A DNA stretch of 12,976 nucleotides from Reyranella sp. (lineage in GTDB: Bacteria; Pseudomonadota; Alphaproteobacteria; Reyranellales; Reyranellaceae). Location of the stretch: contig JAUXST010000273.1 in assembly GCA_030679805.1 (NCBI GenBank), positions 1 through 12,976 of the forward strand, read 5' to 3'. The position numbers were made by a program, and so were the translations under genes. Shown one piece after another: positions 1 to 7,500 of this stretch (position 1 is the stretch's first letter; every line of letters starts with the position of its first letter). The notes under the pieces were generated by a model. The model made no database searches. It was given only the letters and a program-made list of their open reading frames with translations, and had not been told where the DNA came from.

Positions 1-961
1 GGGCAAGGTCGATCCCAAGCGCGCCGTGGTCGACGCGATCGAAAGCGTGCGCTGGCTGCGTGAGGAGGCCGGCAAGACCTTCTACGCGGTAGGCGGCGCG
101 TGGCGGTCCTTTGCGCGCCTCCACATGGAGCAGGCGGGCTATCCGCTGCACATCATCCATCACTACGAGATCGCCGCCGAAGAGGCGCGCGCCGTGGCCC
201 GGCTGATCGCCGTGCAGAGCGCCAAGTCGCTGGAGAAGATGCCCGGGGTGTCGCGCCGTCGCGTCGACACCCTGCCGCTGGCCTGTCTTGCGCTCGACCG
301 TCTGCTCGTAGCGTTGAAGCCGAAGACGGTTGTCTTCTCGGCATTCGGCCTGCGCGAGGGCTTTTACCACGTGCGGCTGAGCGAGGCGGAGCGGGCGCGC
401 CATCCGCTGATCGCCTTCGCCGAGGAGCAGGGCGCCGGCTGGCGCCGCTTTGACCTGTCGCCAACCGAGATCTTCGACTGGCTGACCCCGGCCTTTGCCG
501 ACGAGAGTCCGGCCGACCGCATCCTGCGCACCGCGGCCTGCCACCTGAGCGACATCTCGTGGAACGACCATCCCGACTATCGCGCCGAGCAGGCCTATGT
601 CCGGGTGCTGCATCTTCCGGCACCGGGCATGAGTCACCGCGATCGCGCCGTGCTCGCGATGGCGCTGACCTATCGCTACAAGAGCGATCCCAAGTCTGCG
701 ACGATGGATACCGCGCTCAGGCTTTCCGACAACAAGGGAAAGGCTTTCGCGCGCCGGCTGGGCGCCTGCCTCAGGCTCGCCTACAACCTCTCGGGCGGCG
801 CACCCGGCCTGCTGCCGCAGATCTCGCTCCGACGCACCGATCGCGATCTCCGGCTGATCGTTCCGGCGGAGCTGAAGCGCGCACTGGGCGATGTCACTGC
901 CCGGCGCCTGCAGACGGCGGCCGAAGCGTTCGACCTCAAGTCGGTGATCGTCTCGGCGTAG
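1..961 (+). CDS. ppx: Exopolyphosphatase (Ppx/GppA family), 3' part only
   Basis: This is the C-terminal part of a Ppx/GppA phosphatase, which hydrolyses terminal phosphates from inorganic polyphosphate (or pppGpp in GppA-type members) in the cytoplasm. The frame is open from base 2, so the start lies before the window; the GTG at 26 is internal. About 319 residues are visible. Alphaproteobacterial members are usually near 500, so the N-terminal part of the ASKHA ATPase-like core is missing. Near the visible start, FYAVGGAWRSFARLHM resembles the late-core segment with a conserved GG. The rest is the helical C-terminal region with HD-like helices (ACHLSDISWNDHPDYRAEQ, then LAMALTYRYK). The TAG stop lies 8 bp from the end of the convergent rnd gene. 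In related genomes ppk commonly precedes ppx, but that part is not visible here. The family is secure; Ppx rather than GppA specificity is inferred. Confidence 0.88.
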   Translation, partial: GKVDPKRAVVDAIESVRWLREEAGKTFYAVGGAWRSFARLHMEQAGYPLHIIHHYEIAAEEARAVARLIAVQSAKSLEKMPGVSRRRVDTLPLACLALDRLLVALKPKTVVFSAFGLREGFYHVRLSEAERARHPLIAFAEEQGAGWRRFDLSPTEIFDWLTPAFADESPADRILRTAACHLSDISWNDHPDYRAEQAYVRVLHLPAPGMSHRDRAVLAMALTYRYKSDPKSATMDTALRLSDNKGKAFARRLGACLRLAYNLSGGAPGLLPQISLRRTDRDLRLIVPAELKRALGDVTARRLQTAAEAFDLKSVIVSA

Positions 962-969
962 GGGGCAGT

Positions 970-2127
970 CTAGCCGGCGGGCGTCACGGGGATCAGCCGC
1001 GCCTGGTCGCCGGAGAGCGCCAGCGACACGCGGCCTTCGATGAGGGCGACGGCATCGACGCCGAATACCTCGCTTCGCCAGCCTTTGAGCACGGGCAAGT
1101 CGCGTTTCCCGGCCGCCAGGCGATCGAGTTCATCGGCGCTGGCGACCAAGCGCCCGGCGACGCCGGCCTGCTCGGCCTTCAACCGAAGCAGGGTACGCAG
1201 CAGGTCGACGACGGCACCTGGGGCGCGGAGCTGCTCGGTGGGCTTGTCGCGCGCCGGCAATTCCGACTCGGGCAGGCTGCGGGCCCGCTCGATGGCCTCC
1301 ATGAGTTCACGGCCCTGCCAGCCCTCGGCAAAGCCGCGGCCGAGGCCGCGCGTCAAGGCCAGTTCCTCGATCGTCTTGGGGGCGTGGCTGGCGATCTCGA
1401 GAAGCTGCTCGTCTCGGAGCAGACGCTGGCGCGGAATGTCGATGCGCTGGGCGGTTCGTTCGCGCCACGCCGCCGACTCCTTCAGGATCGCCAGCAGGCG
1501 AGGCGACGAGCCCCGTGGCTTCAGCCGGCGCCAGGCCTGCTCAGGGTCGGCCCGGTAGGTGGCCGGATCGTTGAGCACCGCCATTTCCTCGGTGATCCAG
1601 GGCAGCCGGCCCGTCCGCTCGAGCTGGTGCTTCAGCTTTTCGTAGACCACGCGGAGGTGCGTGACGTCCGACAGCGCGTAGGTGATCTGGCGCTCACTGA
1701 GCGGCCGGCGGCTCCAATCGGTGAAGCGGCTGGATTTGTCGATCTTCGCCTTGGCGAGCTTGGTGGCGAGCGACTCGTAGGACGCCGCCTCGCCGTGGCC
1801 GCACACCATGGCTGCGACCTGGGTGTCGAACAGGGGCTGCGGCACCTGCGTCATGCGCAGGTAGAAGATCTCGAGGTCCTGCCGGGCGGCATGAAAGACC
1901 TTCAGCACGCGGGGGTTGGCCATCAGCTCGTCGAGTGGCGCCAGGTCGATGCCTTCGGCCAGGGCGTCGATCGCGGCAGCGTCCTCGGGACCCGCCACCT
2001 GCGCCAGGCAGAGCTTGGGCCAGTAGGTACGCTCGCGCATGAATTCGGTGTCGACGGCGATGAATTCGGCCTCGGCCAGAGGCTTGCAGAACGCGGCGAG
2101 TTCGTCGGTCGTGGTGATGAGCTTCAT
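970..2127 (-). CDS. rnd: Ribonuclease D
   Basis: A 385-residue 3'-5' exoribonuclease that trims tRNA and other stable RNA 3' ends in the cytoplasm. The DEDDy catalytic set is complete: D26 and E28 in VDTEFMRERTYWPKLCLAQ, D84 in HAARQDLEIF, and Y150 with D154 in YALSDVTHL. The nuclease domain covers roughly residues 1-170. One clear HRDC helical domain follows (about 210-290) and a second, more diverged helical domain reaches the C terminus; total length is normal for the family. The ATG at 2127 gives the typical N terminus MKLITTTDELAAF, but no Shine-Dalgarno precedes it. A good promoter ends about ten bases upstream, so the mRNA may be leaderless. The gene is divergent from aspS and convergent with ppx (8-bp gap). 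Ppx-rnd-aspS neighbourhoods are known in Rhodospirillales. Confidence 0.95.
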   Translation of the reverse strand: MKLITTTDELAAFCKPLAEAEFIAVDTEFMRERTYWPKLCLAQVAGPEDAAAIDALAEGIDLAPLDELMANPRVLKVFHAARQDLEIFYLRMTQVPQPLFDTQVAAMVCGHGEAASYESLATKLAKAKIDKSSRFTDWSRRPLSERQITYALSDVTHLRVVYEKLKHQLERTGRLPWITEEMAVLNDPATYRADPEQAWRRLKPRGSSPRLLAILKESAAWRERTAQRIDIPRQRLLRDEQLLEIASHAPKTIEELALTRGLGRGFAEGWQGRELMEAIERARSLPESELPARDKPTEQLRAPGAVVDLLRTLLRLKAEQAGVAGRLVASADELDRLAAGKRDLPVLKGWRSEVFGVDAVALIEGRVSLALSGDQARLIPVTPAG

Positions 2128-2136
2128 TAGGGGCGA

Positions 2137-2165
2137 TCTATAGCGGGCGCAGCCGCCATGGGCAA
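2137..2165 (-). promoter_or_regulatory. Predicted sigma70-type promoter of rnd
   Basis: Read on the minus strand, TTGCCC (2165-2160) is followed after exactly 17 bp by TATAGA (2142-2137). The predicted transcription start is near 2130, only about three bases before the rnd ATG at 2127. The hexamers and spacing are seen in the sequence; promoter activity is inferred. Confidence 0.5.
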
Positions 2166-2238
2166 AGACAACCCGGCACCGGGGCCAGCGGGGGAGGGCC
2201 CCGTTCCCTTGACTTGCTCCGCCAATCCGTGCCTTTTG

Positions 2239-2257
2239 CCGGGCCTGTAAAACCCGG
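2239..2257 (+). promoter_or_regulatory. Small GC hairpin next to the aspS start
   Basis: CCGGG (2239-2243) pairs with CCCGG (2253-2257) around a 9-base loop. The 3' arm runs into the only SD-like GGA upstream of the aspS ATG at 2268. A TTGACT hexamer at 2209-2214 could be a -35 box, but no convincing -10 follows it. The five-pair stem could be chance in GC-rich DNA. Confidence 0.25.
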
Positions 2258-2267
2258 AAAATATGTA

Positions 2268-4073
2268 ATGTCTTCTGTCTACCGAACCCATACGTGCGGC
2301 GCGCTCAGGCCGCAGAATGTCGGCCAGGAAGCCCGTTTGTCGGGCTGGGTCCAGCGCAAGCGCGACCACGGCAATCTGCTGTTCATCGACCTGCGCGATC
2401 ACTATGGCGTGACCCAGGTGGTGGTGGATGCCAGTAGCCCGGTTTTCAAGACCGCCGAGGCGGTGCGCACCGAAAGCGTGATCACCGTGACCGGCAAGGT
2501 GGTGGCGCGCGACGCCGCCACGGTCAATCCGCGGCTGGCCACCGGGCAGGTCGAACTTGATGCTGCAGACCTGGTTGTGCAGTCGATGGCCGAGCCGCTG
2601 CCGATTCCGGTTCACATCGAGAACGACACGACACCGGAGGAGCTCAGGCTCAAGTACCGTTTCCTCGACCTGCGCAAGGACAAGCTGCACAAGAACATCG
2701 TGCTGCGCAGCCAGGTCATCTCCAGCCTGCGCCGGCGCATGATCGAGCAGGACTTCATCGAGTTCCAGACGCCGATCCTGACCGCCGACAGCCCCGAAGG
2801 CGCCCGCTCCTACGTCGTGCCCAGCAGGCTCCATCCGGGCAAGTTCTACGCGCTGCCGCAGGCGCCGCAGATGTTCAAGCAGCTGCTGATGGTGTCGGGC
2901 TTCGACCGCTATTTCCAGATCGCACCCTGCTTCCGCGACGAGGATGCCCGTGCCGACCGTGCGCCGGGCGAGTTCTACCAGCTCGACTTCGAGATGAGCT
3001 TCGTGACGCAGGAAGACGTCTTCACCGCCATCGAGCCCGTGCTGGGCGGCGTGTTCGAGGAGTTCGCAGGCTTCGGCCGCGAGATGCCGCGCAAGGTGAC
3101 GCCGTTTCCGTTCCCCCGCATTCCCTATGCCGAAGCCCTGCTGACCTACGGTACAGACAAGCCCGATCTGCGCAATCCGTTGCGCATCGTCGATGCCGGC
3201 GACGTCTTTGCCGGGTCCGATTTCAAGGTTTTCGCCGGCATCGTCGCCGGAGGCGGCGTGGTGCGGGCGCTGCGCGTGCCGAAGGCCGGCAGCCAGCCGC
3301 GCAGCTTCTTCGACAAGCTCAACACCTGGGCGCAGAGCGAAGGCAAACCGGGCCTCGGCTACATCGTTCTGGAAGGCGGGGCCGGGAAGGGGCCCATCGC
3401 CAAGTTCGTCACGGGCGATCGCCTGGCCAGTCTGAAGGCCGTGACCGGTGCGGAGGACGGCGACGCGGTGTTCTTCGTCGCCGACAAGCCGGAGCTGGCA
3501 TGGAAATTCGCCGGACAGGCGAGAACCAAGGTTGGCCAGGAGATGGGCCTGATCGCCGAGGATGAGTTCCGCCTGTGCTGGATCGTCGATTTCCCGATGT
3601 TCGAGTACGACGAAAAGGCGAAGAAGATCGATTTCAGCCACAACCCGTTCTCGATGCCGCAAGGCGGCCTCGAGGCGCTCGAGACGCAGGACCCGCTCAC
3701 GATCAACGCCTGGCAGTACGACATCGTGTGCAACGGCATCGAGCTTTGTTCGGGCGCAATCCGGAACCACAAGCCCGAGATCATGTACAAGGCGTTCGGA
3801 ATTGCCGGCTACAGCCGGGAAGAGGTCGAGGCGCGTTTCGGCGGCATGCTGAATGCGTTCAAGTTCGGCGCCCCGCCGCACGGTGGCGCCGCGCCGGGTG
3901 TCGACCGCATCGTCATGTTGCTGGCCGACGAGCCCAACATTCGCGAGGTCATCTGCTTCCCCATGAATCAACAGGCGGTCGACCTGATGATGGACGCGCC
4001 GGCCGAGTTGCCGCCGGAGAAGTTGCGCGAGCTGTACCTTGCCTTGCGGTTGCCGCCACCTCGGAAGGACTAG
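2268..4073 (+). CDS. aspS: Aspartate--tRNA ligase, probably non-discriminating (Asp/Asn)
   Basis: A 601-residue class IIb aminoacyl-tRNA synthetase that charges tRNA-Asp with aspartate. Domain order is complete: N-terminal OB-fold anticodon-binding domain (about 1-110, GWVQRKRDHGN and LLFIDLRDHYG), catalytic core with motif 2 at F222-R223-D224-E225 followed by ADRAPGEFYQLD, a GAD insertion (about 300-420), and motif 3 GVDRIVMLL with R547. The frame is open back to 2214, but ATG 2268 gives the family-typical MSSVYRTHTCG. A histidine (H34) follows RKRD where E. coli AspRS has leucine. In Pseudomonas AspRS this histidine is linked to relaxed tRNA-Asp/tRNA-Asn recognition, so a non-discriminating enzyme working with GatCAB is inferred. 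The gene is divergent from rnd and reads toward the small lipoprotein gene. Confidence 0.97.
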   Translation: MSSVYRTHTCGALRPQNVGQEARLSGWVQRKRDHGNLLFIDLRDHYGVTQVVVDASSPVFKTAEAVRTESVITVTGKVVARDAATVNPRLATGQVELDAADLVVQSMAEPLPIPVHIENDTTPEELRLKYRFLDLRKDKLHKNIVLRSQVISSLRRRMIEQDFIEFQTPILTADSPEGARSYVVPSRLHPGKFYALPQAPQMFKQLLMVSGFDRYFQIAPCFRDEDARADRAPGEFYQLDFEMSFVTQEDVFTAIEPVLGGVFEEFAGFGREMPRKVTPFPFPRIPYAEALLTYGTDKPDLRNPLRIVDAGDVFAGSDFKVFAGIVAGGGVVRALRVPKAGSQPRSFFDKLNTWAQSEGKPGLGYIVLEGGAGKGPIAKFVTGDRLASLKAVTGAEDGDAVFFVADKPELAWKFAGQARTKVGQEMGLIAEDEFRLCWIVDFPMFEYDEKAKKIDFSHNPFSMPQGGLEALETQDPLTINAWQYDIVCNGIELCSGAIRNHKPEIMYKAFGIAGYSREEVEARFGGMLNAFKFGAPPHGGAAPGVDRIVMLLADEPNIREVICFPMNQQAVDLMMDAPAELPPEKLRELYLALRLPPPRKD

Positions 4074-4094
4074 GGGTGGTGGCGAAGGCAGAAA

Positions 4095-4123
4095 TTGACC
4101 TGAGAATAAAATACACTTAATAT
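4095..4123 (+). promoter_or_regulatory. Predicted promoter of the lipoprotein gene, in an A+T-rich island
   Basis: TTGACC (4095-4100), a 17-bp spacer, then TAATAT (4118-4123), about 33 bp before the ATG at 4157. A second possible -10, TATAGT, lies at 4133-4138. Bases 4091-4156 are strikingly A+T-rich for this window, as expected for a strong start region. No aspS terminator is visible between 4074 and this site, so read-through is also possible. Confidence 0.6.
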
Positions 4124-4156
4124 TCAAAGAGTTATAGTCTTTTTATAAAGAAGATT

Positions 4157-4711
4157 ATGAGCTCTTTTCGGCTCTCTGTTTTGTTTCTGCCACTGGTCGT
4201 GGGTCTGGCCCTTTTGACCGGAGCCTGCGGTGCGCCGCTCGCCGTGACGGCAGGTGGCTACGCCGCTGATGGCACCCTGATGGTGGCGAGCGACAAGAGT
4301 TCGACCGACCATCTGGCGTCGATGATGTCCAAGAAGGACTGCTCCTTCTGGCGCGTCTTTCGCAACACCGAGGTCTGCAGGGAACGCGAAGCGGGCACGG
4401 ATCCCTATGCCGTCGACTACAACGGCCCTCAGCGATCGGCGAGCGAGGACGGCGTGAAGTACGGGCCACCGTTGCGCTCAGCGCCGGACGCGCCCGCCAC
4501 AAGCTGGGATGCGGCGGCCTACAACGCCACCCCGGCCTCGCCGCCGCCCGCGCCAGCCGAGCCGGTCACGGCCGTTGCCGATGCCGCCCCGGCTCGAGTA
4601 GCCGTGGCACCCGCTGCAGCGCCGCCCGCTGTCGTACCGAAGTCCAAAAAAGGCAAGGCGGTCCGTGCGGCTAAGAAGCCTTCACGAGGTCAGGCGGCGC
4701 CTGCTTCCTGA
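4157..4711 (+). CDS. Putative lipoprotein of unknown function
   Basis: A 184-residue predicted exported protein that I do not recognise as a named family. The N terminus has R5, a hydrophobic stretch (about 8-20) and a lipobox-like LTGAC with C24, so lipidation and membrane anchoring are likely. A small core follows: a helix around ASDKSSTDHLASMMSKKDC, then two further cysteines, C62 and C74, in a CSFWRVFRNTEVC-type motif that could form a disulfide. From about residue 95 the protein is low-complexity, rich in Ala and Pro, and it ends in a Lys/Arg-rich tail (KSKKGKAVRAAKKPSRG). Such tails are flexible and cationic; contact with peptidoglycan, LPS or nucleic acid is speculation. The last 41 bases overlap the convergent dehydrogenase gene. 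The ATG sits behind a good promoter with a weak GAAG ribosome-binding site. Confidence 0.75.
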   Translation: MSSFRLSVLFLPLVVGLALLTGACGAPLAVTAGGYAADGTLMVASDKSSTDHLASMMSKKDCSFWRVFRNTEVCREREAGTDPYAVDYNGPQRSASEDGVKYGPPLRSAPDAPATSWDAAAYNATPASPPPAPAEPVTAVADAAPARVAVAPAAAPPAVVPKSKKGKAVRAAKKPSRGQAAPAS

Positions 4712-5648
4712 GCAGGAAGGCCTCGAGATTGTCGAGCGCCTTGAAGCCCATGGCATTGCGGGTTTCGACCGTCGCCGAACCCATGTGCGGCAGCAGGAAC
4801 GCGTTCTCGATATCGTGGTAATCCGGGTGGATCTTGGGTTCGCCCTCGAACACATCGAGGCCTGCCGAGGCGATCCGGCCGCTCTTGAGCGCCGCGATCA
4901 GCGCCTCGTCGTCGACGACGCCGCCGCGTGCGGTGTTCACGATGACGGCCCCTTGGGGCAGCTTGGCGATGCGCTCGGCATTGACCCATTTGCGGGTCGC
5001 CGGTGTCATCGGCGCGTTGATCGACAGAAAGTCGCTGTGCGGCAGCATGTCGTCGGCGTTGGCGTGGAAGATGGCGCCCTTTTCCAATTCGGGCGGCAGG
5101 CGGCTGCGATTGCTGTAGTGGATCTGCATGCGAAAGGCGCGGGCGCGGTCGGCGACCGCCTGGCCGATCCGGCCCATGCCCAGGATACCGAGCCTCTTGC
5201 CGGTAACATGCACGCCGGTGAGCTGGGTCGGCGTCCAGCCCACCCAGTTGCGGGTCCTGAGCATGGTCGTGCCTTCGTGGGCCCGCCGCGCCGCGCCCAG
5301 CAGGCAGAGAAGCGTGATGTCGGCCGTGGCGTCGGTCAGCACGTCGGGCGTGTTGCTGACGACGATGCCGCGCTTGGCCGCGGCGGCGACATCGACATGC
5401 TCGTAGCCGACGGAAAAGGTGGCGATGATGCGGACGGAAGCGGGTAGCGCCGCGATCGTCTCGGCGGTGAGGGCATCGCCCGCTGCGCACATGATGCCAT
5501 CGCAACCGGCCGTTGCCGCGACCAGGGCGGGGCCGTCGTAGAGCCGGTCCTCGGGATTGAGGACGGCGTCGAAGCTGGCCGCCAGCCGGGCCTCGACGTC
5601 GGGCGGGAAATGGCGGGTCGCCAATACCTTGGGTTTGCGAATGGTCAT
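4671..5648 (-). CDS. D-2-hydroxyacid dehydrogenase (glyoxylate/hydroxypyruvate reductase type)
   Basis: A 325-residue cytoplasmic oxidoreductase that likely reduces glyoxylate, hydroxypyruvate or a related 2-keto acid with NAD(P)H. The Rossmann fold is marked by GILGMGRIG (154-162). The catalytic triad of the family is intact: R241 in NTARGGVVDDEAL, E270 in GLDVFEGEP and H288 in LLPHMGS. After the second strand the sequence is HYSNRSRLP (N180-R181-S182) rather than an acidic residue, which favours NADPH; this is inference. The frame is open to 5708, but the ATG at 5648 follows a strong AGGGAGGA ribosome-binding site, so I chose it. The 3' end overlaps the convergent lipoprotein gene by 41 bases. 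Upstream it is divergent from the EipB genes. The family is certain; the exact substrate is not, so no symbol is given (GyaR/GhrA/GRHPR-like). Confidence 0.9.
   Translation of the reverse strand: MTIRKPKVLATRHFPPDVEARLAASFDAVLNPEDRLYDGPALVAATAGCDGIMCAAGDALTAETIAALPASVRIIATFSVGYEHVDVAAAAKRGIVVSNTPDVLTDATADITLLCLLGAARRAHEGTTMLRTRNWVGWTPTQLTGVHVTGKRLGILGMGRIGQAVADRARAFRMQIHYSNRSRLPPELEKGAIFHANADDMLPHSDFLSINAPMTPATRKWVNAERIAKLPQGAVIVNTARGGVVDDEALIAALKSGRIASAGLDVFEGEPKIHPDYHDIENAFLLPHMGSATVETRNAMGFKALDNLEAFLLRKQAPPDLVKAS
4700..4716. other. Inverted repeat in the overlap of two convergent genes
   Basis: CCTGCT (4700-4705) and AGCAGG (4711-4716) flank a 5-base loop and span the lipoprotein stop codon. 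No T-run follows on either strand, so it is not a typical intrinsic terminator. It might slow both convergent transcripts, or be chance. Confidence 0.2.
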
Positions 5649-5656
5649 GGTCGCTA

Positions 5657-5664
5657 TCCTCCCT
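5657..5664 (-). promoter_or_regulatory. Ribosome-binding site fixing the dehydrogenase start
   Basis: AGGGAGGA on the minus strand, eight bases before the ATG at 5648. It supports this start over the upstream in-frame start at 5708. Confidence 0.75.
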
Positions 5665-5761
5665 GTGCAGCCCTGCCGCAGGCGATCATTCTGGTATTCT
5701 GTGCGCATGGATATTACGCTTGGTTGCCCGGCTACAAGGCCTAGCCCTCAGCCATTGTCCG

Positions 5762-6622
5762 TTGACCACGTATAGTTTTAGCTGTCCTCGCGTCCAAACA
5801 GCGGCCCTCGGTGCCGCCGTCGGCGCCATGTTGTTGGCGGTGCTGTGGATAAGCGTCGCCGACGCGCAGCAGCAGCTCGAGTCGGTGCTGGTGCCGCATC
5901 GCGCCACCTACGACATGAAGCTGTCGGTCGCCCGGCCCAACAGCGGGATCGTCGACGTCAGCGGTCGCATGGTCATCGAGAACGTCGATTCATGCGACGC
6001 CTGGGAGGTCAAGCAGCGCATCAAGCTCAAGTTCCTGCGCAACGACAGCGAGGAATTCAGCACCGATTCGAGCTTCACCAGCTACGAGACCAAGGACGGG
6101 TTGGGGCTGCGCTTCAGCGTCCGCAATATCCAGGATGACGAGGTCGAGGAGGAATTGCGGGGCCATGCGGATCTCACGGCAACGGGCGGCAAGGGGCGCG
6201 CCACCTTCACCTTGCCCGAGGCGCGCAGCTTCGAGCTTCCGGCTGGAACCCTGTTCCCGACCACCCACCTCGCGCTGATCATCCAGCACGCCCGGGATGG
6301 CGACCAGTCGGCCTCCTACGGCGTGTTCGACGGGGCACGGCTCGACGGCGCGTTCCAGGTCAATGCCGTGATCGGCCGCTCGCCCCGCACCACCGGGGCA
6401 CCGGCCGTCCGCGGCGATGTCGGATTGCTGCGCAATCAGCCGTCCTGGGGCGTTCGGCTCGCCTTCTTCGCCACCGGCGACCAGGGCACCAACCCGGAGT
6501 ACGAGCTGGCGCTCGATCTGCTGGGCAACGGCGTCGCCCGGTCGATGCTACTCGATTATGGTGACTTCGCCGTTGACGCTCGTCTCGTTCAACTTCAAGC
6601 GCTGCCGAGGCCGAAATGCTGA
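5762..6622 (+). CDS. EipB-family (DUF1849) periplasmic envelope protein, copy 1
   Basis: A secreted protein of about 286 residues resembling Brucella EipB, a beta-spiral periplasmic protein needed for envelope integrity. Seen here: LVPHRATYDMKL after the signal peptide, a cysteine in ENVDSCDAWEVKQ (C78), ELPAGTLFPTTH in the middle, and a C-terminal PRPKC (C286). The two cysteines match the long-range disulfide described in EipB. The start is uncertain. The first ATG (5828) leaves a 12-residue hydrophobic peptide with no basic residue. TTG 5762 gives a normal signal peptide with R10, a hydrophobic core (13-32) and an ADA/Q cleavage site at 35/36. TTG 5720 is also in frame, but its codons look non-coding. 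No ribosome-binding site supports any of these. It overlaps the second copy by 7 bases, which implies translational coupling. Confidence 0.85.
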   Translation: MTTYSFSCPRVQTAALGAAVGAMLLAVLWISVADAQQQLESVLVPHRATYDMKLSVARPNSGIVDVSGRMVIENVDSCDAWEVKQRIKLKFLRNDSEEFSTDSSFTSYETKDGLGLRFSVRNIQDDEVEEELRGHADLTATGGKGRATFTLPEARSFELPAGTLFPTTHLALIIQHARDGDQSASYGVFDGARLDGAFQVNAVIGRSPRTTGAPAVRGDVGLLRNQPSWGVRLAFFATGDQGTNPEYELALDLLGNGVARSMLLDYGDFAVDARLVQLQALPRPKC

Positions 6623-7440
6623 ACAAACGACAGGTCGTGCCCGTTCCCCTGGCCGCCGGGCTTCTTGCCGTCATGGCGGCGATGGCGGCGCCGGCGGCAG
6701 CGCAGGAATTGGCGCCTCACCGGGCGGTCTATTCGGTCACGATCCTGGAGCGCGGCAAGCCCGACGGTGGCACGCCCGGCACCTATGCCTACGAAATCAA
6801 GCTCACGTGCGACGGCTACGTCGTCAATCAACGGCTGAAGCTGGAAATCGCCGGCGCCCGGACGCCGATCGTGAGCGAGCAGCAGTCGCAGATGACAGAG
6901 AGCCGGGACGGCAGGAAATTTTCCTTCGATCATCGCTCAACCGCCAACGGCAAGCAGACCGGCCTGTTCAAGGGCGAGGCACTGCTCGGCGACGACGGCA
7001 GCGGCCAGGCACGCTTCGCCGAGCCCGAGGGCCAGACGGCGGCGCTGCCGGCCGGCACGCTGTTCCCCGTCGCCATGGCGCGGGCCGCGATCCGCCAGGC
7101 CAAGGCGAACGAGAGCGGCCTCGATGCGCTGTTCTTCTTCGGCGACAAGGTGAAGCCGCCGCAGGCGGTGAATGTCGTCATCGGCAAGGTGCCCAAGCGC
7201 CTGGCCGAACTGAAGATTCCGGAAGGTGCCGAGGCGTTGGTCGAAGGCCGCGCGCGAATCTACTACCGCGCTGGTTTCTTCGACATCCAAACCAAGGGGC
7301 AGGGCGATCCTGCCTTCGAGATGAGCAGCGTCACGCTCGACAACGGCATCGAACTCTTCGGCACCCATGAGGAGGCCGAAAGTGGCATCGAGTACCGCAT
7401 CACCCGGCTGGAGGCGCTGCCCAAGCCCGAATGCAAGTAG
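6616..7440 (+). CDS. EipB-family (DUF1849) periplasmic envelope protein, copy 2
   Basis: A 274-residue paralogue of the preceding gene, recognisable from shared landmarks in the same order: LAPHRAVYSV, the first cysteine in KLTCDGYVVNQRLKL (C65), ALPAGTLFPVA, AVNVVIGK, and a C-terminal LEALPKPECK with C273. A classic signal peptide is present (K4, R5, hydrophobic 8-28, cleavage after APAAA at 29), so the product is periplasmic. The EipB-type disulfide C65-C273 is predicted. The ATG lies inside the end of copy 1 (ATGCTGA overlap), typical of coupled translation. The two copies are diverged: outside the landmarks many positions differ, so this is an old duplication rather than a recent one. Its role is probably envelope homeostasis by family analogy; ligand and partner are unknown. 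Confidence 0.88.
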   Translation: MLNKRQVVPVPLAAGLLAVMAAMAAPAAAQELAPHRAVYSVTILERGKPDGGTPGTYAYEIKLTCDGYVVNQRLKLEIAGARTPIVSEQQSQMTESRDGRKFSFDHRSTANGKQTGLFKGEALLGDDGSGQARFAEPEGQTAALPAGTLFPVAMARAAIRQAKANESGLDALFFFGDKVKPPQAVNVVIGKVPKRLAELKIPEGAEALVEGRARIYYRAGFFDIQTKGQGDPAFEMSSVTLDNGIELFGTHEEAESGIEYRITRLEALPKPECK

Positions 7441-7500
7441 CGCCCGCTCGCTCGTCGCGCGGGGAGAGCAGGGTGAAGCGGTCGCCTGGGGGATCGATTC

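Noticed and set aside
559..2130. A 523-codon open frame on the plus strand
   Set aside because: It is a shadow of ppx and the opposite strand of rnd; both real genes carry family motifs and this frame has none.
2127..4127. A 666-codon open frame on the minus strand
   Set aside because: It lies antisense to aspS, whose synthetase motifs are unmistakable. The translation is low in recognisable domains and is an artefact of GC-rich codon use.
4700..4716. Intrinsic terminator between the lipoprotein and dehydrogenase genes
   Set aside because: A stem is present but no T-run follows on either strand, so it is listed only as an inverted repeat.
4665..5447. A plus-strand frame of 260 codons and several others over the dehydrogenase
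   Set aside because: They are complementary to a dehydrogenase with intact Rossmann and catalytic motifs.
7441..7500. Promoter or terminator between EipB copy 2 and amn
   Set aside because: No plausible hexamer pair or hairpin with a T-run was found; only the amn ribosome-binding site stands out.
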